This document shows positions 12,147 through 26,029 of a stretch of DNA of 64,000 nt, one piece after another (the first letter of the stretch is position 1; every line of letters starts with the position of its first letter). The DNA is taken from the NCBI GenBank assembly GCA_036417435.1, contig JAZAQT010000221.1, positions 248,001 through 312,000 of the forward strand, read 5' to 3'. The notes below the pieces were generated by a model, which worked only from the letters and a program-made list of their open reading frames with translations, searched no databases and had not been told where the DNA came from. A program made the position numbers and the translations under genes. The stretch is from Inia geoffrensis (Eukaryota > Chordata > Mammalia > Artiodactyla > Iniidae).

Positions 12147-13881
12147 CCGGTATTAGTGATATCTTATGATGTTTCTTTTTCTGTGTGACTTATTTCACTT
12201 AGAATCATCATAACTAAATCCTCTCACTATGCTGCTACTGGTCTGTTGCCATTGATTTCATTGTTGAGTGATATTCCATTGTAGGGATGTACCACAACTT
12301 CTATATCCATTTTTCTCTTTCTGGGCTATTAAAGTTGTACCATAGTCAAGGATCCCGTACACAGAGCAGCCCCAAACTTTGGTGTGGCTGTGTCTTTTTC
12401 ATTTAAATTTTCCGAATCTATAGCACCATAAGTGGAAGTGCCCTAGGCTCTCTAGCTTGTTTTTTTCTTTGTTCCAGGAAACACCATCCACTTCTCCAGA
12501 GTGGCTGTTGGCAATTTACATCCGGCCCATCAGCATCACAAGGCTGCCAGTTCTCCATGGCCTGTCCTGCCTCTCTGGATTTTACACATTTTTCGGACGG
12601 CCCTTTGGATCGGTGGGAAGTGAGACTTCCTTGTAGTGCGGATTTCCATTGCAGGCTTGCTTGGTTGGCCAAAAAGGTCGTATGCGTTTTTTCCTGAATA
12701 TATTCAGGAAAAAACGCATACGCCCATTTTGGGCAAGTGCATCACTGTCGAACTGCTGCCTCTTTTCCTACGCTTTCAGAGCAATTCTTATCTACCCCCT
12801 GATATCTGTTTTCTGCAATTCTGCGTCGCATTCAAGTCCTCTTCACAGCCTTCCTTCAATAAATTTTTGGATGATAGGGGTCATTTGGAACTCTGCAGGA
12901 TTGTGAGTTACAGTGCCAAAGATCTCCTTTTCTTAACTCGCTTTCTTGTGAGCTGACCGAAAACCCGAATAATTGCTTCAGGCCCTTATCTCGTTCCGGC
13001 ATGGCCCGCTGAGCCTTTGGTGAATTCTTCTTCCTGTAGGGAAATCAGAGTTCAATGTGCCCGTCCAAACACATCGAGTTAGCCGCTCATTGGTTCTCCT
13101 TATTCCTGTTCATCTTCCACAGAAATTGCAAACTGTGCCAAACAAGAGGTCAAAGGCACTGACTCTCCAAGTGGGGAGAATGTTAATATCGCATCTGGAA
13201 CGGCGAACTCGAGTACCAGGGGGCGAAAATGGCGATGAGTTTTAAAATTTTGCCTGGTCACTTCGTGGACCATATTCTGGGTTTTCCATGCATATTTTAG
13301 CTGAAGGATAAATCCCTTAAACGTGGAGATTTGGGACCCGTGGAATGGGAACCATGCACCATTACCTCAAAGGGTCTGCATTCCCTCACCAATACTATCA
13401 GCCCCAAGTGTCCAGCCTTATCTCTCCCCCAGCTGTGGATGTAGAGGTGGTAAATCCAAGATTCCTCACAAGCCCTGAAGGACTTATTTAAGAATTTCTC
13501 TCTATTTGACATTCCTTGTGTTTTCTTTTTCAAATTTATTTTTATAAGGGGATTTAGCTTATTGACACTGCTGTGTGTATGGTGCTGTACACAAATGATT
13601 TTCTTATGGAGACCTATAAATGTATGGGTTTTAATTTTCTTCATACTCAGGTATATTCCTGTGTTTTGAATACGGGGTGTAGAGTCCATTTGGTTGAGCA
13701 AGGAGTAGGTCTTGTCTAATATATATTTGGCTTATGGAATGGTGTCTGTCCTAATGTCAACCTCTGGTTTTATGCAGCCTCCCTGCTCTCCTATCCCCTT
13801 AAGCAAGCATAAGTTTCTTTTGTAAATGTGACACTCTGTTGTGTTTTGTAATGCAGTTCACACGTAGCCATGTTTACATTC
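12147..13881. repeat. Satellite unit 8 (1,735 bp)
   Basis: Near-copy of unit 4. Palindrome 12665-12736 carries the same three mispairs. Its minority-type 3' part is followed by a common-type start in unit 9, a subfamily switch near the unit junction that is not seen after unit 4. Confidence 0.95.
13215..13234 (+). promoter_or_regulatory. CTCF-core-like plus YY1-like motif (unit 8)
   Basis: Core 13215-13225, YY1-like motif 13226-13234. Unit 9 next door has ACCAGTGGGCG, a poorer match. Confidence 0.25.
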
Positions 13882-15615
13882 CCGGTATTAGTGATATCTT
13901 ATGATGTTTCTTTTTCTGTGTGACTTATTTCACTTAGAATCATCATAACTAAATCCTCTCATTATGCTGCTACTGGTCTGTTGCCATTGATTTCATTGTT
14001 GAGTGATATTCCATTGTAGGGATGTACCACAACTTCTATATCCATTTTTCTCTTTCTGGGCTATTAAAGTTGTACCATAGTCAAGGCTCCCGTACACAGA
14101 GCAGCCCCAATCTTTGGTGTGGCTGTGTCTTTTTCATTTAAAGTTTCCGAATCTATAGCACCATAAGTGGAAGTGCCCTAGGCTCTCTAGCTTGTTTTTT
14201 TCTTTGTTCCAGGAAACACCATCCACTTCTCCAGAGTGGCTGTTGGCAATTTACATCCCGCCCATCAGCATAACAAGGCTGCCGGTTCTCCATGGCCTGT
14301 CCTGCCTCTCTGGATTTTACACTTTTTTCGGACGACCCTTTGGATCGGTGGGAAGTGAGACTTCTTGTAGTGCGGATTTCCATTGCAGGCTTGCTTGATT
14401 GGCCAAAAAGTGCGTATGCGTTTTTTCCTGAATATATTCAGGAAAAAACGCATACGCCCTTTTTGGCCAAGTGCATCACTGTCGAACTGCTGCCTCTTTT
14501 CCAACGCTTTCAGAGCAATTCTTATCTACCCACTGATATCTGTTTTCTGCAATTCTGCGTCGCGTTCATGTCCTCTTCACAGCCTTCCTTCAATAAATTT
14601 TTGGATGATAGGGGTCATTTGGAACTCTGCAGGATTGTGAGTTACAGTGCCAAAAATCTCCTTTTCTCAACTCGCTTTCTTGTGAGCTGACCGCAAACCC
14701 GAAGAATTGCATCAGGCCTTAATCGCGTTCCGGCATGGCACGCTGAGCCTTTGGTGAATTCTTCTTCCTGTAGGGAAATTAGAGTTCAATGTGCCCGTCC
14801 AAACACATCGAGTTAGCCGCTCATTCGTTCTCCTTATTCCTGTTCATCTTCCACAGAAATTGCAAACTGTGCGAAACAAGAGGTCAAAGGCACTGACTCT
14901 CCAACTGGGGAGAATGTTAATATCGCATCTGGAACGGTGAACTCGAGTACCAGTGGGCGAAAATGGCGATGAGTTTTAAAATTTTGCCTGGTCACTTCGT
15001 GGACCATATTCTGGGTTTTCCATGCATATTTTAGCTGAAGGATAAATCCCTTAAACGTGGAGATTTGGGACCCGTGCAATGGGAACCATGCACCATTACC
15101 TCAAAGGGTCTGCATTCCCTCACCAATAGTATCAGCCCCAAGTGTCCAGCCTTATCTCTCCCACAGCTGTGGATGTAGAGGTGGTAAATCCAAGATTCCT
15201 CACAAGCCCTGAAGGACTTATTTAAGAATATCTCTCTATTTGACATTCCTTGTGTTTTCTTTTTCAAATTTATTTTTATAAGGGGATTTAGCTTATTGAC
15301 ACTGCTGTGTGTATGCTGCTGTACACAAATGATTTTCTTATGGAGACCTATAAATGTATGGGTTTTAATTTTCTTCATACTGAGGTATATTCCTGGGTTT
15401 TGAATACGGGGTGTAGAGTCCATTTGGTTGAGCAAGGAGTAGGTCTTGTCTAATATATATTTGGCTTATGGAATGGTATCTGTCCTAATGTCAACCTCTG
15501 GTTTTATGCAGCCTCCCCACTCTCCTTTCCCCTTAAGCAAGCATAAGTTTCTTTTGTAAATGTGAGAATCTGTTGTGTTTTGTAATGCAGTTCACACATA
15601 GCCGTGTTTACATTC
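13882..15615. repeat. Satellite unit 9 (1,734 bp)
   Basis: Common-type 5' part with several private changes (AAGGCTCCCG, CCAATCTTTGG, GACGACCC). Palindrome 14399-14470 has one mispair (AAAAAGTGCG). The 3' part is minority-type from about 14977. Confidence 0.95.
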
Positions 15616-17352
15616 CCGGTATTAGTGATATCTTATGATGTTTCTTTTTCTGTGTGACTTATTTCACTTAGAATTATCATAACTAAATCCACTCATTATG
15701 CTGCTACTGGTCTGTTGCCATTGATTTCATTGTTGAGTGATATCCCATTGTAGGAATGCACCACAACTTCTATATCCATTTTTTCTCTTTCTGGGCTATT
15801 AAAATTGTACCATAGTCAAGGATCCCGTACACAGAGCAGCCCCAAACTTTGGTGTGGCTGTATCTTTTTCATTTAAATTTTCCGAATCTATAGCACCATT
15901 ATTGGAAGTGCCCTAGGCTCTCTAGCTTCGTTTTTTCTCTGTTCCAGGAAGCACGATCCACTTCTCCAGAGTGGCTGTTGGCAATTTACATCCGGTCCAT
16001 CAGCATAACAAGGCTACCGGTTCTCCATTGCCTGTCCTGCCTCTCTGGATTTTACAATTTTTTCGGACGGCCCTTTGGATCGGTGGGAAGTGAGACTTCC
16101 TTGTAGTGCGGATTTCCATTGCAGGCTTGCTTGGTTGGCCCAAAAGGGCGTATGCGTTTTTTCCTGAATATATTCAGGACAAAACGCATACGCCCTTTTT
16201 GGCCAAGTGCATCATTGTCGAACTGCTGCCTCTTTTCCTACGCTTTCAGAGCAATTCTTATCTACCCCCTGATATCTGATTGCTGCAATTCTGCGTCGCG
16301 TTCAAGTGCTCTTCACAGCCTTCCTTCAATAAATTTTTGTATGATAGGGGTTATTTGGAACTCTGCAGGACTGTGAGTTACAGTGTCAAAGATCTCCTTT
16401 TCTCAACTCGCTTTCTTGTGAGCTGACCGAAAACCCGAAGAATTGCTTCAGGCCCTAATCTCGTTCCGGCATGGCCCACTGAGCCTTTGGTGAATTCTTC
16501 TTCCTGTAGGGAAATGAGAGTTCAATGTGCCCGTCCAAACACATCGAGTTAGCCGCTCATTCGTTCTCCTTATTCCTGTTCATCTTCCACAGAAATTGCA
16601 AACTGTGCCAAACAAGAGGTCAAAGGCACTGACTCTCCAAGTGGGGAGAATGATAATATTGCATCTGGAACGGCGAACTCGAGTACCAGGGGACGAAAAT
16701 GGCGATGAGTTTTAGAAATTATGCCTGATCACTTCGTGGACCATATTCTGGGTTTTCCATGCATATTTTAGCTGAAGGATAAATCCCTTAAACGTGGAGA
16801 TTTGGGACCCGTGGAATGGGAACCATGCACCATTACCTCAAAGGGTCTGCATTCCCTCACCAATACTATCAGCCCCAAGTGTCCAGCCGTATCTCTCCCC
16901 CAGCTGTGGATGTAGAGGTGGTAAATCCAAGATTCCTCACAAGCCCTGAAGGACTTATTTAAGAATTTCTCTCTATTTCACAGTCCTTGTGTTTTGTTTT
17001 TCAAATTTATTTTTATAAGGGGATTTAGCTTATTGACACTGCTGTGTGTATGGTGCTGTACACAAATGATTTTCTTATGGAGACCTATAAATGTATGGGT
17101 TTTAATTTTCTTCATACTCAGGCATATTCCGAGGTTTTGAATACGGGGTGTTGAGTCCATTTGGTTGAGCAAGGAGTAGCTCTTGTCTAATATATATTTG
17201 GCTTATGGAATGGTATCTGTCCTAATGTGAACCTCTGGTTTTATGCAGCCTCCCCACTCTCCTTTCCCCTTAAGCAAGCATAAGTTTCTTTTGTAAACGT
17301 GAGACTCTGTTGTGTTTTGTAATGCAGTTCACACGTAGCCGTGTTTACATTC
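15616..17352. repeat. Satellite unit 10 (1,737 bp)
   Basis: Minority-type 5' part up to about 16068, two-mispair palindrome at 16135-16206, then a common-type 3' part. Private changes include TCATTGTCG (near 16214) and GATAATATTGC (near 16652). Confidence 0.95.
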
Positions 17353-19088
17353 CCGGTATTAGTGATATCTTATGATGTTTCTTTTTCTGTGTGACTTATT
17401 TCACTTAGAATCATCATAACTAAATCCTCTCACTATGCTGCTACTGGTCTGTTGCAATTGATTTCATTGTTGAGTGATATTCCATTGTAGGGATGTACCA
17501 CAACTTCTATATCCATTTTTCTCTTTCTGGGCTATTAAAGTTGTACCATAGTCAAGGATCCCGTACACAGAGCAGCCCCAAACTTTGGTGTGGCTGTGTC
17601 TTTTTCATTTAAATTTTCCGAATCTATAGCACCATAATTGGAAGTGCCCTAGGCTCTCTAGCTTCGTTTTTTCTCTGTTCCAGGAAGTACGATCCACTTC
17701 TCCAGAGTGGCTGTTGGCAATTTACATCCCGCCCATCAGCATAACAAGGCTGCCAGTTCTCTATGGCATGTCCTGCCTCTCTGGATTTTACACTTTTTTC
17801 AAACGGCCCTTTGGATCGGTGGGAAGTGAGACTTCCTTGTAGTGCGGATTTCCATTGCAGGCTTGCTTGGTTGGCCCAAAAGGGCGTATGCGTTTTTTCC
17901 TGAATATATTCAGGACAAAACGCATACGCCCTTTTTGGCCAAGTGCATCACTGTCGAACTGCTGCCTCTTTTCCTACGCTTTCAGAGCAATTCTTATCTA
18001 CCCCCTGATATCTGTTTGCTGCAATTCTGCGTCGCGTTCAAGTCCTCTTCACAGCCTTCCTTCAATAAATTTTTGTATGATAGGGGTCATTTGGAACTCT
18101 GCAGGATTGTGAGTTACAGTGCCAAAGATCTCCTTTTCTCAACTCGCTTTCTTGTGAGCTGACCGAAAACCCGAAGAATTGCTTCAGGCCCTAATCTCGT
18201 TCCGGCATGGCCCGCTGAGCCTTTGGTGAATTCTTCTTCCTGTAGGGAAATCAGAGTTCAATGTGCCCGTCCCAACACATCGAGTTAGCCGCTCATTGGT
18301 TCTTCTTATTCCTGTTCATCTTCCTCAGAAATTGCAAACTGTGCCAAACAAGAGGTCAAAGGCACTGACTCTCCAAGTGGGGAGAATGTTAATATCGCAT
18401 CTGGAACGGCGAACTCGAGTATCAGGGGGCGAAAATGGCGATGAGTTTTAGAAATTATGCCTGATCACTTCGTGGACCATATTCTGGGTTTTCCATGCAT
18501 ATTTTAGCTGAAGGACAAATCCCTTAAACGTGGAGAGTTGGGACCCGTGGAATGGGAACCATGCACCATTACCTCAAAGGGTCTGCATTCCCTCACCAAT
18601 ACTATCAGCCCCAAGTGTCCAGCCTTATCTCTCCCCCAGCTGTGGATGTAGAGGTGGTAAATCCAAGATTCCTCACAAGCCCTGAAGGACTTATTTAAGA
18701 ATTTCTCTCTATTTCACAGTCCTTGTGTTTTGTTTTTCAAATTTATTTTTATAAGGGGATTTAGCTTATTGACACTGCTGTGTGTATGGTGCTGTACACA
18801 AATGATTTTCTTATGGAGACCTATAAATGTATGGGTTTTAATTTTCTTCATAGTCAGGCATATTCTTAGGTTTTGAATTCGGGGTGTTGAGTCCATTTCG
18901 TTGAGCAAGGAGTAGGTCTTGTCTAATATATATTTGGCTTATGGAATGGTATCTGTCCTAATGTGAACCTCTTGTTTTATGCAGCCTCCCCACTCTCCTT
19001 TCCCCTTAAGCAAGCATAAGTCTCTTTGGTAAATGTGAGACTCTGTTGTGTTTTGTAATGCAGTTCACACGTAGCCGTGTTTACATTC
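17353..19088. repeat. Satellite unit 11 (1,736 bp), with a short conversion-like patch
   Basis: The unit is common-type except for about 60 bp (17636-17695) that read as minority-type (ATAATTGG, CTTCGTTTTTT, CTGTTCCAGGAAG). Palindrome 17871-17942 has the two-mispair form. Confidence 0.95.
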
Positions 19089-20824
19089 CCGGTATTAGTG
19101 ATATCTTATGATGTTTCTTTTTCTGTGTGACTTATTTCACTTAGAATCATCATAACTATATCCTCTCATTATGCTGCTACTGGTCTGTTGCCATTGATTT
19201 CATTGTTGAGTGATATTCCATTGGAGGGATGTACCACAACTTCTATATCCATTTTTCTCTTTCTGGGCTATTAAAGTTGTACCATAGTCAAGGATCCCGT
19301 ACACAGAGCAGCCCCAAACTTTGGTGTGGCTGTGTCTTTTTCATTTAAATTTTCCGAATCTATAGCACCATAAGTGGAAGTGCCCTAGGCTCTCTAGCTT
19401 GTTTTTTTCTTTGTTCCAGGAAACACCATCCACTTCTCCAGAGTGGCTGTTGGCAATTTACATCCGGTCCATCAGCATAACAAGGCTGCCGGTTCTCCAT
19501 GGCCTGTCCTGCCTCTCTGGATTTTACACATTTTTCGGACGGCCCTTTGGATCGGTTAGAAGTGAGACTTCTTTGTAGTGCGGATTTCCATTGCAGGCTT
19601 GCTTGGTTGGCCAAAAAGGGCGTATGCGTTTTTTCCTGAATATATTCAGGAAAAAACGCATACGCCCTTTTTGGCCAAGTGCATCACTGTCGAACTGCTG
19701 CCTCTTTTCCTACTCATTCAGAGCAATTCTTATCTACCCCCTGATATCTGTTTTCTGCAATTCTGCGTCGCGTTCAAGTCCTCTTCACAGCCTTCCTTCA
19801 ATAAATTTTTGGATGATAGGGGTCCTTTGGAACTCTGCAGGATTGTGAGTTACAGTGCCAAAAATCTCCTTTTCTAAACTCGCTTTCTTGTGAGCTGACC
19901 GCAAACCCGAAGAATTTCTTCAGGCCTTAATCTCGTTCCGGCATGGCACGCTGAGCCTTTGGTGAATTCTTCTTCCTGTAGGGAAATCAGAGTTCAATGT
20001 GCCCGTCCAAATACATCGAGTTAGCCGCTCATTGTTTCTCCTTATTCCTCTTCATCTCCCACAGAAATTGCAAACTGTGCCAAACAAGAGGTCAAAGGCA
20101 CTGACTCTCCAAGTGGGGAGAATGTTAGTATCGCATCTGGAACTGCGAACTCGAGTACCAGGGGACGAAAATGGCGATGAGTTTTAGAAATTATGCCTGA
20201 CCACTTCGTGGACCATATTCTGGGTTTTCCATGCATATTTTAGCTGAAGGATAAATCCCTTAAACGTGGAGATTTGGGACCCGTGGAATGGGAACCATGC
20301 ACCATTACCTCAAAGGGTCTGCATTCCCTCACCAATAGTATCAGCCCCAAGTGTCCAGCCTTATCTCTCCCACAGCTGTGGATGTAGAGGTGGTAAATCC
20401 AAGATTCCTCACAAGCCCTGAAGGACTTATTTAAGAATTTCTCTCTATTTCACAGTCCTTGTGTTTTGTTTTTCAAATTTATTTTTATAAGGGGATTTAG
20501 CTTATTTACACTGCTGTGTGTATGGTGCTGTACACAAAGGATTTTCTTATGGAGACCTATAAATGTATGGGTTTTAATTTTCTTCATAGTCAGGCATATT
20601 CCTAGGTTTTGAATACGGGGTGTTGAGTCCATTTGGTTGAGCAAGGAGTAGGTCTTGTCTAATATATATTTGGCTTATGGAATGGTATCTGTCCTAATGT
20701 CAACCTCTGGTTTTATGCAGCCTCCCCACTCTCCTTTATCCTTAAGCAAGCCTAAGTTTCTTTTGTAAATGTGAGACTCTGTTTTGTTTTGAAATGCAGC
20801 TCACGCGTAGCCGTGTTTACATTC
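19089..20824. repeat. Satellite unit 12 (1,736 bp)
   Basis: Perfect palindrome at 19607-19678. Its last ~770 bp (from about 20058) begin the two-unit block that is repeated 3,470 bp downstream. Confidence 0.95.
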
Positions 20825-22559
20825 CCGGTATTAGTGATATCTTATGATGTTTCTTTTTCTGTGTGACTTATTTCACTTAGAATCATCATAACTAAATCCT
20901 CTCATTATGCTGCTACTGGTCTGTTGCCATTGATTACATTGTTGAGTGATATTCCATTGTAGGGATGTACCACAACTTCTATATCCATTTTTCTCTTTCT
21001 CGGCTATTAAAGTTGTACCATAGTCAAGGATCCCGTACACAGAGCAGCCCCAAACTTTGGTGTGGCTGTGTCATTTTCATTTAAATTTTCCGAATCTATA
21101 GCACCATAAGTGGAAGTGCCCTAGGCTCTCTAGCTTGGTTTTTTCTTTGTTCCAGGAAACACCATCAACTTCTCCAGAGTGGCTGTTGTCAATTTACATC
21201 CCGCCCATCAGCATAACAAGGCTGCCGGTTCTCCATGGCCTGTCCTGCCTCTCTGGATATTACACTATTTTCGGACGGCCCTTTGGATCGGTGGGAAGTG
21301 AGACTTCTTGTAGTGCGGATTTCCATTGCAGGCTTGCTTGGTTGGCCGAAAAGGGCGTATGCGTTTTTTCCTGAATATATTCAGGAAAAAACGCATACGC
21401 CCTTTTTGGCCAAGTGCATCACTGTCGAACTGCTGCCTCTTTTCCTACGCTTTCAGAGCAATTCTTATCTACCCCCTGATATCTGTTTTCTGCAATTCTG
21501 CGTCGCGTTCAAGTCCTCTTCACAGCCTTCCTTCAATAAATTTTTGGATGATAGGGGTCATTTGGAACTCTGCAGGATTGTGAGTTACAGTGCCAAAGAT
21601 CTCCTTTTCTCAACTCACTTTCTTGTGAGCTGACCGAAAACGCGAAGAATTGCTTCAGGCCCTAATCTCGTTCCGGCATTGCCCGCTGAGCCTTTGGTGA
21701 ATTCTTCTTCCTGTAGGGAAATTACAGTTCAATGTGCCCGTCCAAACACATCGAGTTAGCCGCTCATTGGTTCTCCTTATTCCTGTTCATCTTCCACGGA
21801 AATTGCAAACTGTGCCAAACAAGAGGTCAAAGGCACTGACTCTCCAAGTGCGGAGAATGTTAATATCGCATCTGGAACGGCGAACTCGAGTATCAGGGGG
21901 CGAAAATGGCGATGAGTTTTAGAAATTATGCCTGATCACTTCGTGGACCATATTCTGGGTTTTCCATGCATATTTTAGCTGAAGGATAAATCCCTTAAAC
22001 GTGGAGATTTGGGACCCGTGGAATGGGAACCATGCATCATTACCTCAAAGGGTCTGCATTCCCTCACCAATAGTATCAACCCCAAGTGTCCAGCCTTATC
22101 TCTCCCCCAGCTGTGGATGTAGAGGTGGTAAATCCAAGATTCCTCACAAGCCCTGAAGGACTTATTTAAGAATTTCTCTCTATTTCACAGTCCTTGTGTT
22201 TTGTTTTTCAAATTTATTTTTATAAGGGGATTTAGCTTATTGACACTGCTGTGTGTATGGTGCTGTACACAAATGATTTTCTTATGGAGACCTATAAATG
22301 TATGGGTTTTAATTTTCTTCATAGTCAGGCATATTCCTAGGTTTTGAATACGGGGTGTTGAGTCCATTTCGTTGAGCAAGGAGTAGGTCTTGTCTAATAT
22401 ATATTTGGCTTATGGAATGGTATCTGTCCTAATATGAACCTCTGGTTTTATGCAGCCTCCCCACTCTCCTTTCCCCTTAAGCAAGCATAAGTTTCTTTTG
22501 TAAATGTGAGACTCTGTTGTGTTTTGTAATGCAGTTCACACGTAGCCGTGTTTACATTC
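20825..22559. repeat. Satellite unit 13 (1,735 bp)
   Basis: Twin of unit 15. Palindrome 21342-21413 has one mispair (GGCCGAAAAGG). Shared private bases include TTGATTACATT, TTCTCGGCTATT, ATCAACTTCTCC and GGATATTACAC. Confidence 0.95.
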
Positions 22560-24294
22560 CCGGTATTAGTGATATCTTATGATGTTTCTTTTTCTGTGTG
22601 ACTTAGTTCACTTAGAATCATCATAACTAAATCCTGTCATTATGCTGCTACTGGTGTGTTGCCATTGATTTCATTGTTGAGTGATATTCCATTGTAGGGA
22701 TGTACCACAACTTCTATATCCATTTTTCTCTTTCTGGGCTATTAAAGTTGTACCATAGTCAAGGATCCTGTACACAGAGCAGCCCCAAACTTTGGTGTGG
22801 CTGTGTCTTTTTCATTTAAATTTTCCGAATCTATAGCACCATAAGTGGAAGTGCCCTAGGCTCTCTAGCTTGGTTTTTTCTTTGTTCCAGGAAACACCAT
22901 CCACTTCTCCAGAGTGGCTGTTGGCAATTTACATCCCGCCCATCAGCATAACAAGGCGGCCGGTTCTCCATGGCCTGCCCTGCCTCTCTGGATTTTACAC
23001 TTTTTTTGGACGGCCCTTTGGATCGGTGGGAAGTGAGACTTCTTGTAGTGCGGATTTCCATTGCAGGCTTGCTTGGTTGGCCAAAAAGGGCGTATGCGTT
23101 TTTTCCTGAATATATTCAGGAAAAAACGCATACGCCCTTTTTGGCCAAGTGCATCACTGTCGAACTGCTGCCTCTTTTCCTACGCTTTCAGAGCAATTCT
23201 TATCTACCCCCTGATATCTGTTTTCTGCAATTCTGCGTCGCGTTCAAGTCCTCTTCACAGCCTTCCTTCAATAAATTTTTGGATGATAGGGGTCATTTGG
23301 AACTCTGCAGGATTGTGAGTTACAGTGCCAAAGATCTCCTTTTCTCAACTCGCTTTCTTGTGAGCTGACCGCAAACCCGAAGAATTGCTTCAGGCCCTAA
23401 TCTCGTTCCGGCATGGCCCGCTGAGCCTTTGGTGAATTCTTCTTCCTGTAGGGAAATTAGAGTTCAATGTGCCCGTCCAAACACATCGAGTTAGCCGCTC
23501 ATTGGTTCTCCTTATTCCTGTTCATCTTCCACAGAAATTGCAAACTGTGCCAAACAAGAGGTCAAAGGCACTGACTCTCCAAGTGGGGAGAATGTTAGTA
23601 TCGCATCTGGAACTGCGAACTCGAGTACCAGGGGACGAAAATGGCGATGAGTTTTAGAAATTATGCCTGACCACTTCGTGGACCATATTCTGGGTTTTCC
23701 ATGCATATTTTAGCTGAAGGATAAATCCCTTAAACGTGGAGATTTGGGACCCGTGGAATGGGAACCATGCACCATTACCTCAAAGGGTCTGCATTCCCTC
23801 ACCAATAGTATCAGCCCCAAGTGTCCAGCCTTATCTCTCCCACAGCTGTGGATGTAGAGGTGGTAAATCCAAGATTCCTCACAAGCCCTGAAGGACTTAT
23901 TTAAGAATTTCTCTCTATTTCACAGTCCTTGTGTTTTGTTTTTCAAATTTATTTTTATAAGGGGATTTAGCTTATTTACACTGCTGTGTGTATGGTGCTG
24001 TACACAAAGGATTTTCTTATGGAGACCTATAAATGTATGGGTTTTAATTTTCTTCATAGTCAGGCATATTCCTAGGTTTTGAATACGGGGTGTTGAGTCC
24101 ATTTGGTTGAGCAAGGAGTAGGTCTTGTCTAATATATATTTGGCTTATGGAATGGTATCTGTCCTAATGTCAACCTCTGGTTTTATGCAGCCTCCCCACT
24201 CTCCTTTATCCTTAAGCAAGCCTAAGTTTCTTTTGTAAATGTGAGACTCTGTTTTGTTTTGAAATGCAGCTCACGCGTAGCCGTGTTTACATTC
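22560..24294. repeat. Satellite unit 14 (1,735 bp)
   Basis: Twin of unit 16 up to about 23584, with GACTTAGTTCAC, AAGGATCCTGTAC and AGGCGGCCGG as shared marks. Palindrome 23077-23148 is perfect. The 3' end matches the 3' end of unit 12. Confidence 0.95.
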
Positions 24295-26029
24295 CCGGTA
24301 TTAGTGATATCTTATGATGTTTCTTTTTCTGTGTGACTTATTTCACTTAGAATCATCATAACTAAATCCTCTCATTATGCTGCTACTGGTCTGTTGCCAT
24401 TGATTACATTGTTGAGTGATATTCCATTGTAGGGATGTACCACAACTTCTATATCCATTTTTCTCTTTCTCGGCTATTAAAGTTGTACCATAGTCAAGGA
24501 TCCCGTACACAGAGCAGCCCCAAACTTTGGTGTGGCTGTGTCATTTTCATTTAAATTTTCCGAATCTATAGCACCATAAGTGGAAGTGCCCTAGGCTCTC
24601 TAGCTTGGTTTTTTCTTTGTTCCAGGAAACACCATCAACTTCTCCAGAGTGGCTGTTGTCAATTTACATCCCGCCCATCAGCATAACAAGGCTGCCGGTT
24701 CTCCATGGCCTGTCCTGCCTCTCTGGATATTACACTATTTTCGGACGGCCCTTTGGATCGGTGGGAAGTGAGACTTCTTGTAGTGCGGATTTCCATTGCA
24801 GGCTTGCTTGGTTGGCCGAAAAGGGCGTATGCGTTTTTTCCTGAATATATTCAGGAAAAAACGCATACGCCCTTTTTGGCCAAGTGCATCACTGTCGAAC
24901 TGCTGCCTCTTTTCCTACGCTTTCAGAGCAATTCTTATCTACCCCCTGATATCTGTTTTCTGCAATTCTGCGTCGCGTTCAAGTCCTCTTCACAGCCTTC
25001 CTTCAATAAATTTTTGGATGATAGGGGTCATTTGGAACTCTGCAGGATTGTGAGTTACAGTGCCAAAGATCTCCTTTTCTCAACTCACTTTCTTGTGAGC
25101 TGACCGAAAACGCGAAGAATTGCTTCAGGCCCTAATCTCGTTCCGGCATTGCCCGCTGAGCCTTTGGTGAATTCTTCTTCCTGTAGGGAAATTACAGTTC
25201 AATGTGCCCGTCCAAACACATCGAGTTAGCCGCTCATTGGTTCTCCTTATTCCTGTTCATCTTCCACGGAAATTGCAAACTGTGCCAAACAAGAGGTCAA
25301 AGACACTGACTCTCCAAGTGCGGAGAATGTTAATATCGCATCTGGAACGGCGAACTCGAGTATCAGGGGGCGAAAATGGCGATGAGTTTTAGAAATTATG
25401 CCTGATCACTTCGTGGACCATATTCTGGGTTTTCCATGCATATTTTAGCTGAAGGATAAATCCCTTAAACGTGGAGATTTGGGACCCGTGGAATGGGAAC
25501 CATGCATCATTACCTCAAAGGGTCTGCATTCCCTCACCAATAGTATCAACCCCAAGTGTCCAGCCTTATCTCTCCCCCAGCTGTGGATGTAGAGGTGGTA
25601 AATCCAAGATTCCTCACAAGCCCTGAAGGACTTATTTAAGAATTTCTCTCTATTTCACAGTCCTTGTGTTTTGTTTTTCAAATTTATTTTTATAAGGGGA
25701 TTTAGCTTATTGACACTGCTGTGTGTATGGTGCTGTACACAAATGATTTTCTTATGGAGACCTATAAATGTATGGGTTTTAATTTTCTTCATAGTCAGGC
25801 ATATTCCTAGGTTTTGAATACGGGGTGTTGAGTCCATTTCGTTGAGCAAGGAGTAGGTCTTGTCTAATATATATTTGGCTTATGGAATGGTATCTGTCCT
25901 AATATGAACCTCTGGTTTTATGCAGCCTCCCCACTCTCCTTTCCCCTTAAGCAAGCATAAGTTTCTTTTGTAAATGTGAGACTCTGTTGTGTTTTGTAAT
26001 GCAGTTCACACGTAGCCGTGTTTACATTC
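24295..26029. repeat. Satellite unit 15 (1,735 bp)
   Basis: Copy of unit 13. The only difference I saw is AAAGACACTG (near 25299) against AAAGGCACTG. Palindrome 24812-24883 keeps the same single mispair. Confidence 0.95.

Larger units (their letters stand above)
2216..13840. repeat. Older four-unit duplication, 6,941-bp offset
   Basis: About 2216-6900 pairs with 9157-13840, unit 2 with 6, 3 with 7 and 4 with 8. The shared two-base loss in units 2/6, the two-mispair palindrome in 3/7 and the three-mispair palindrome in 4/8 support it. Many scattered differences separate the copies, so it is older than the other blocks. Confidence 0.75.
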
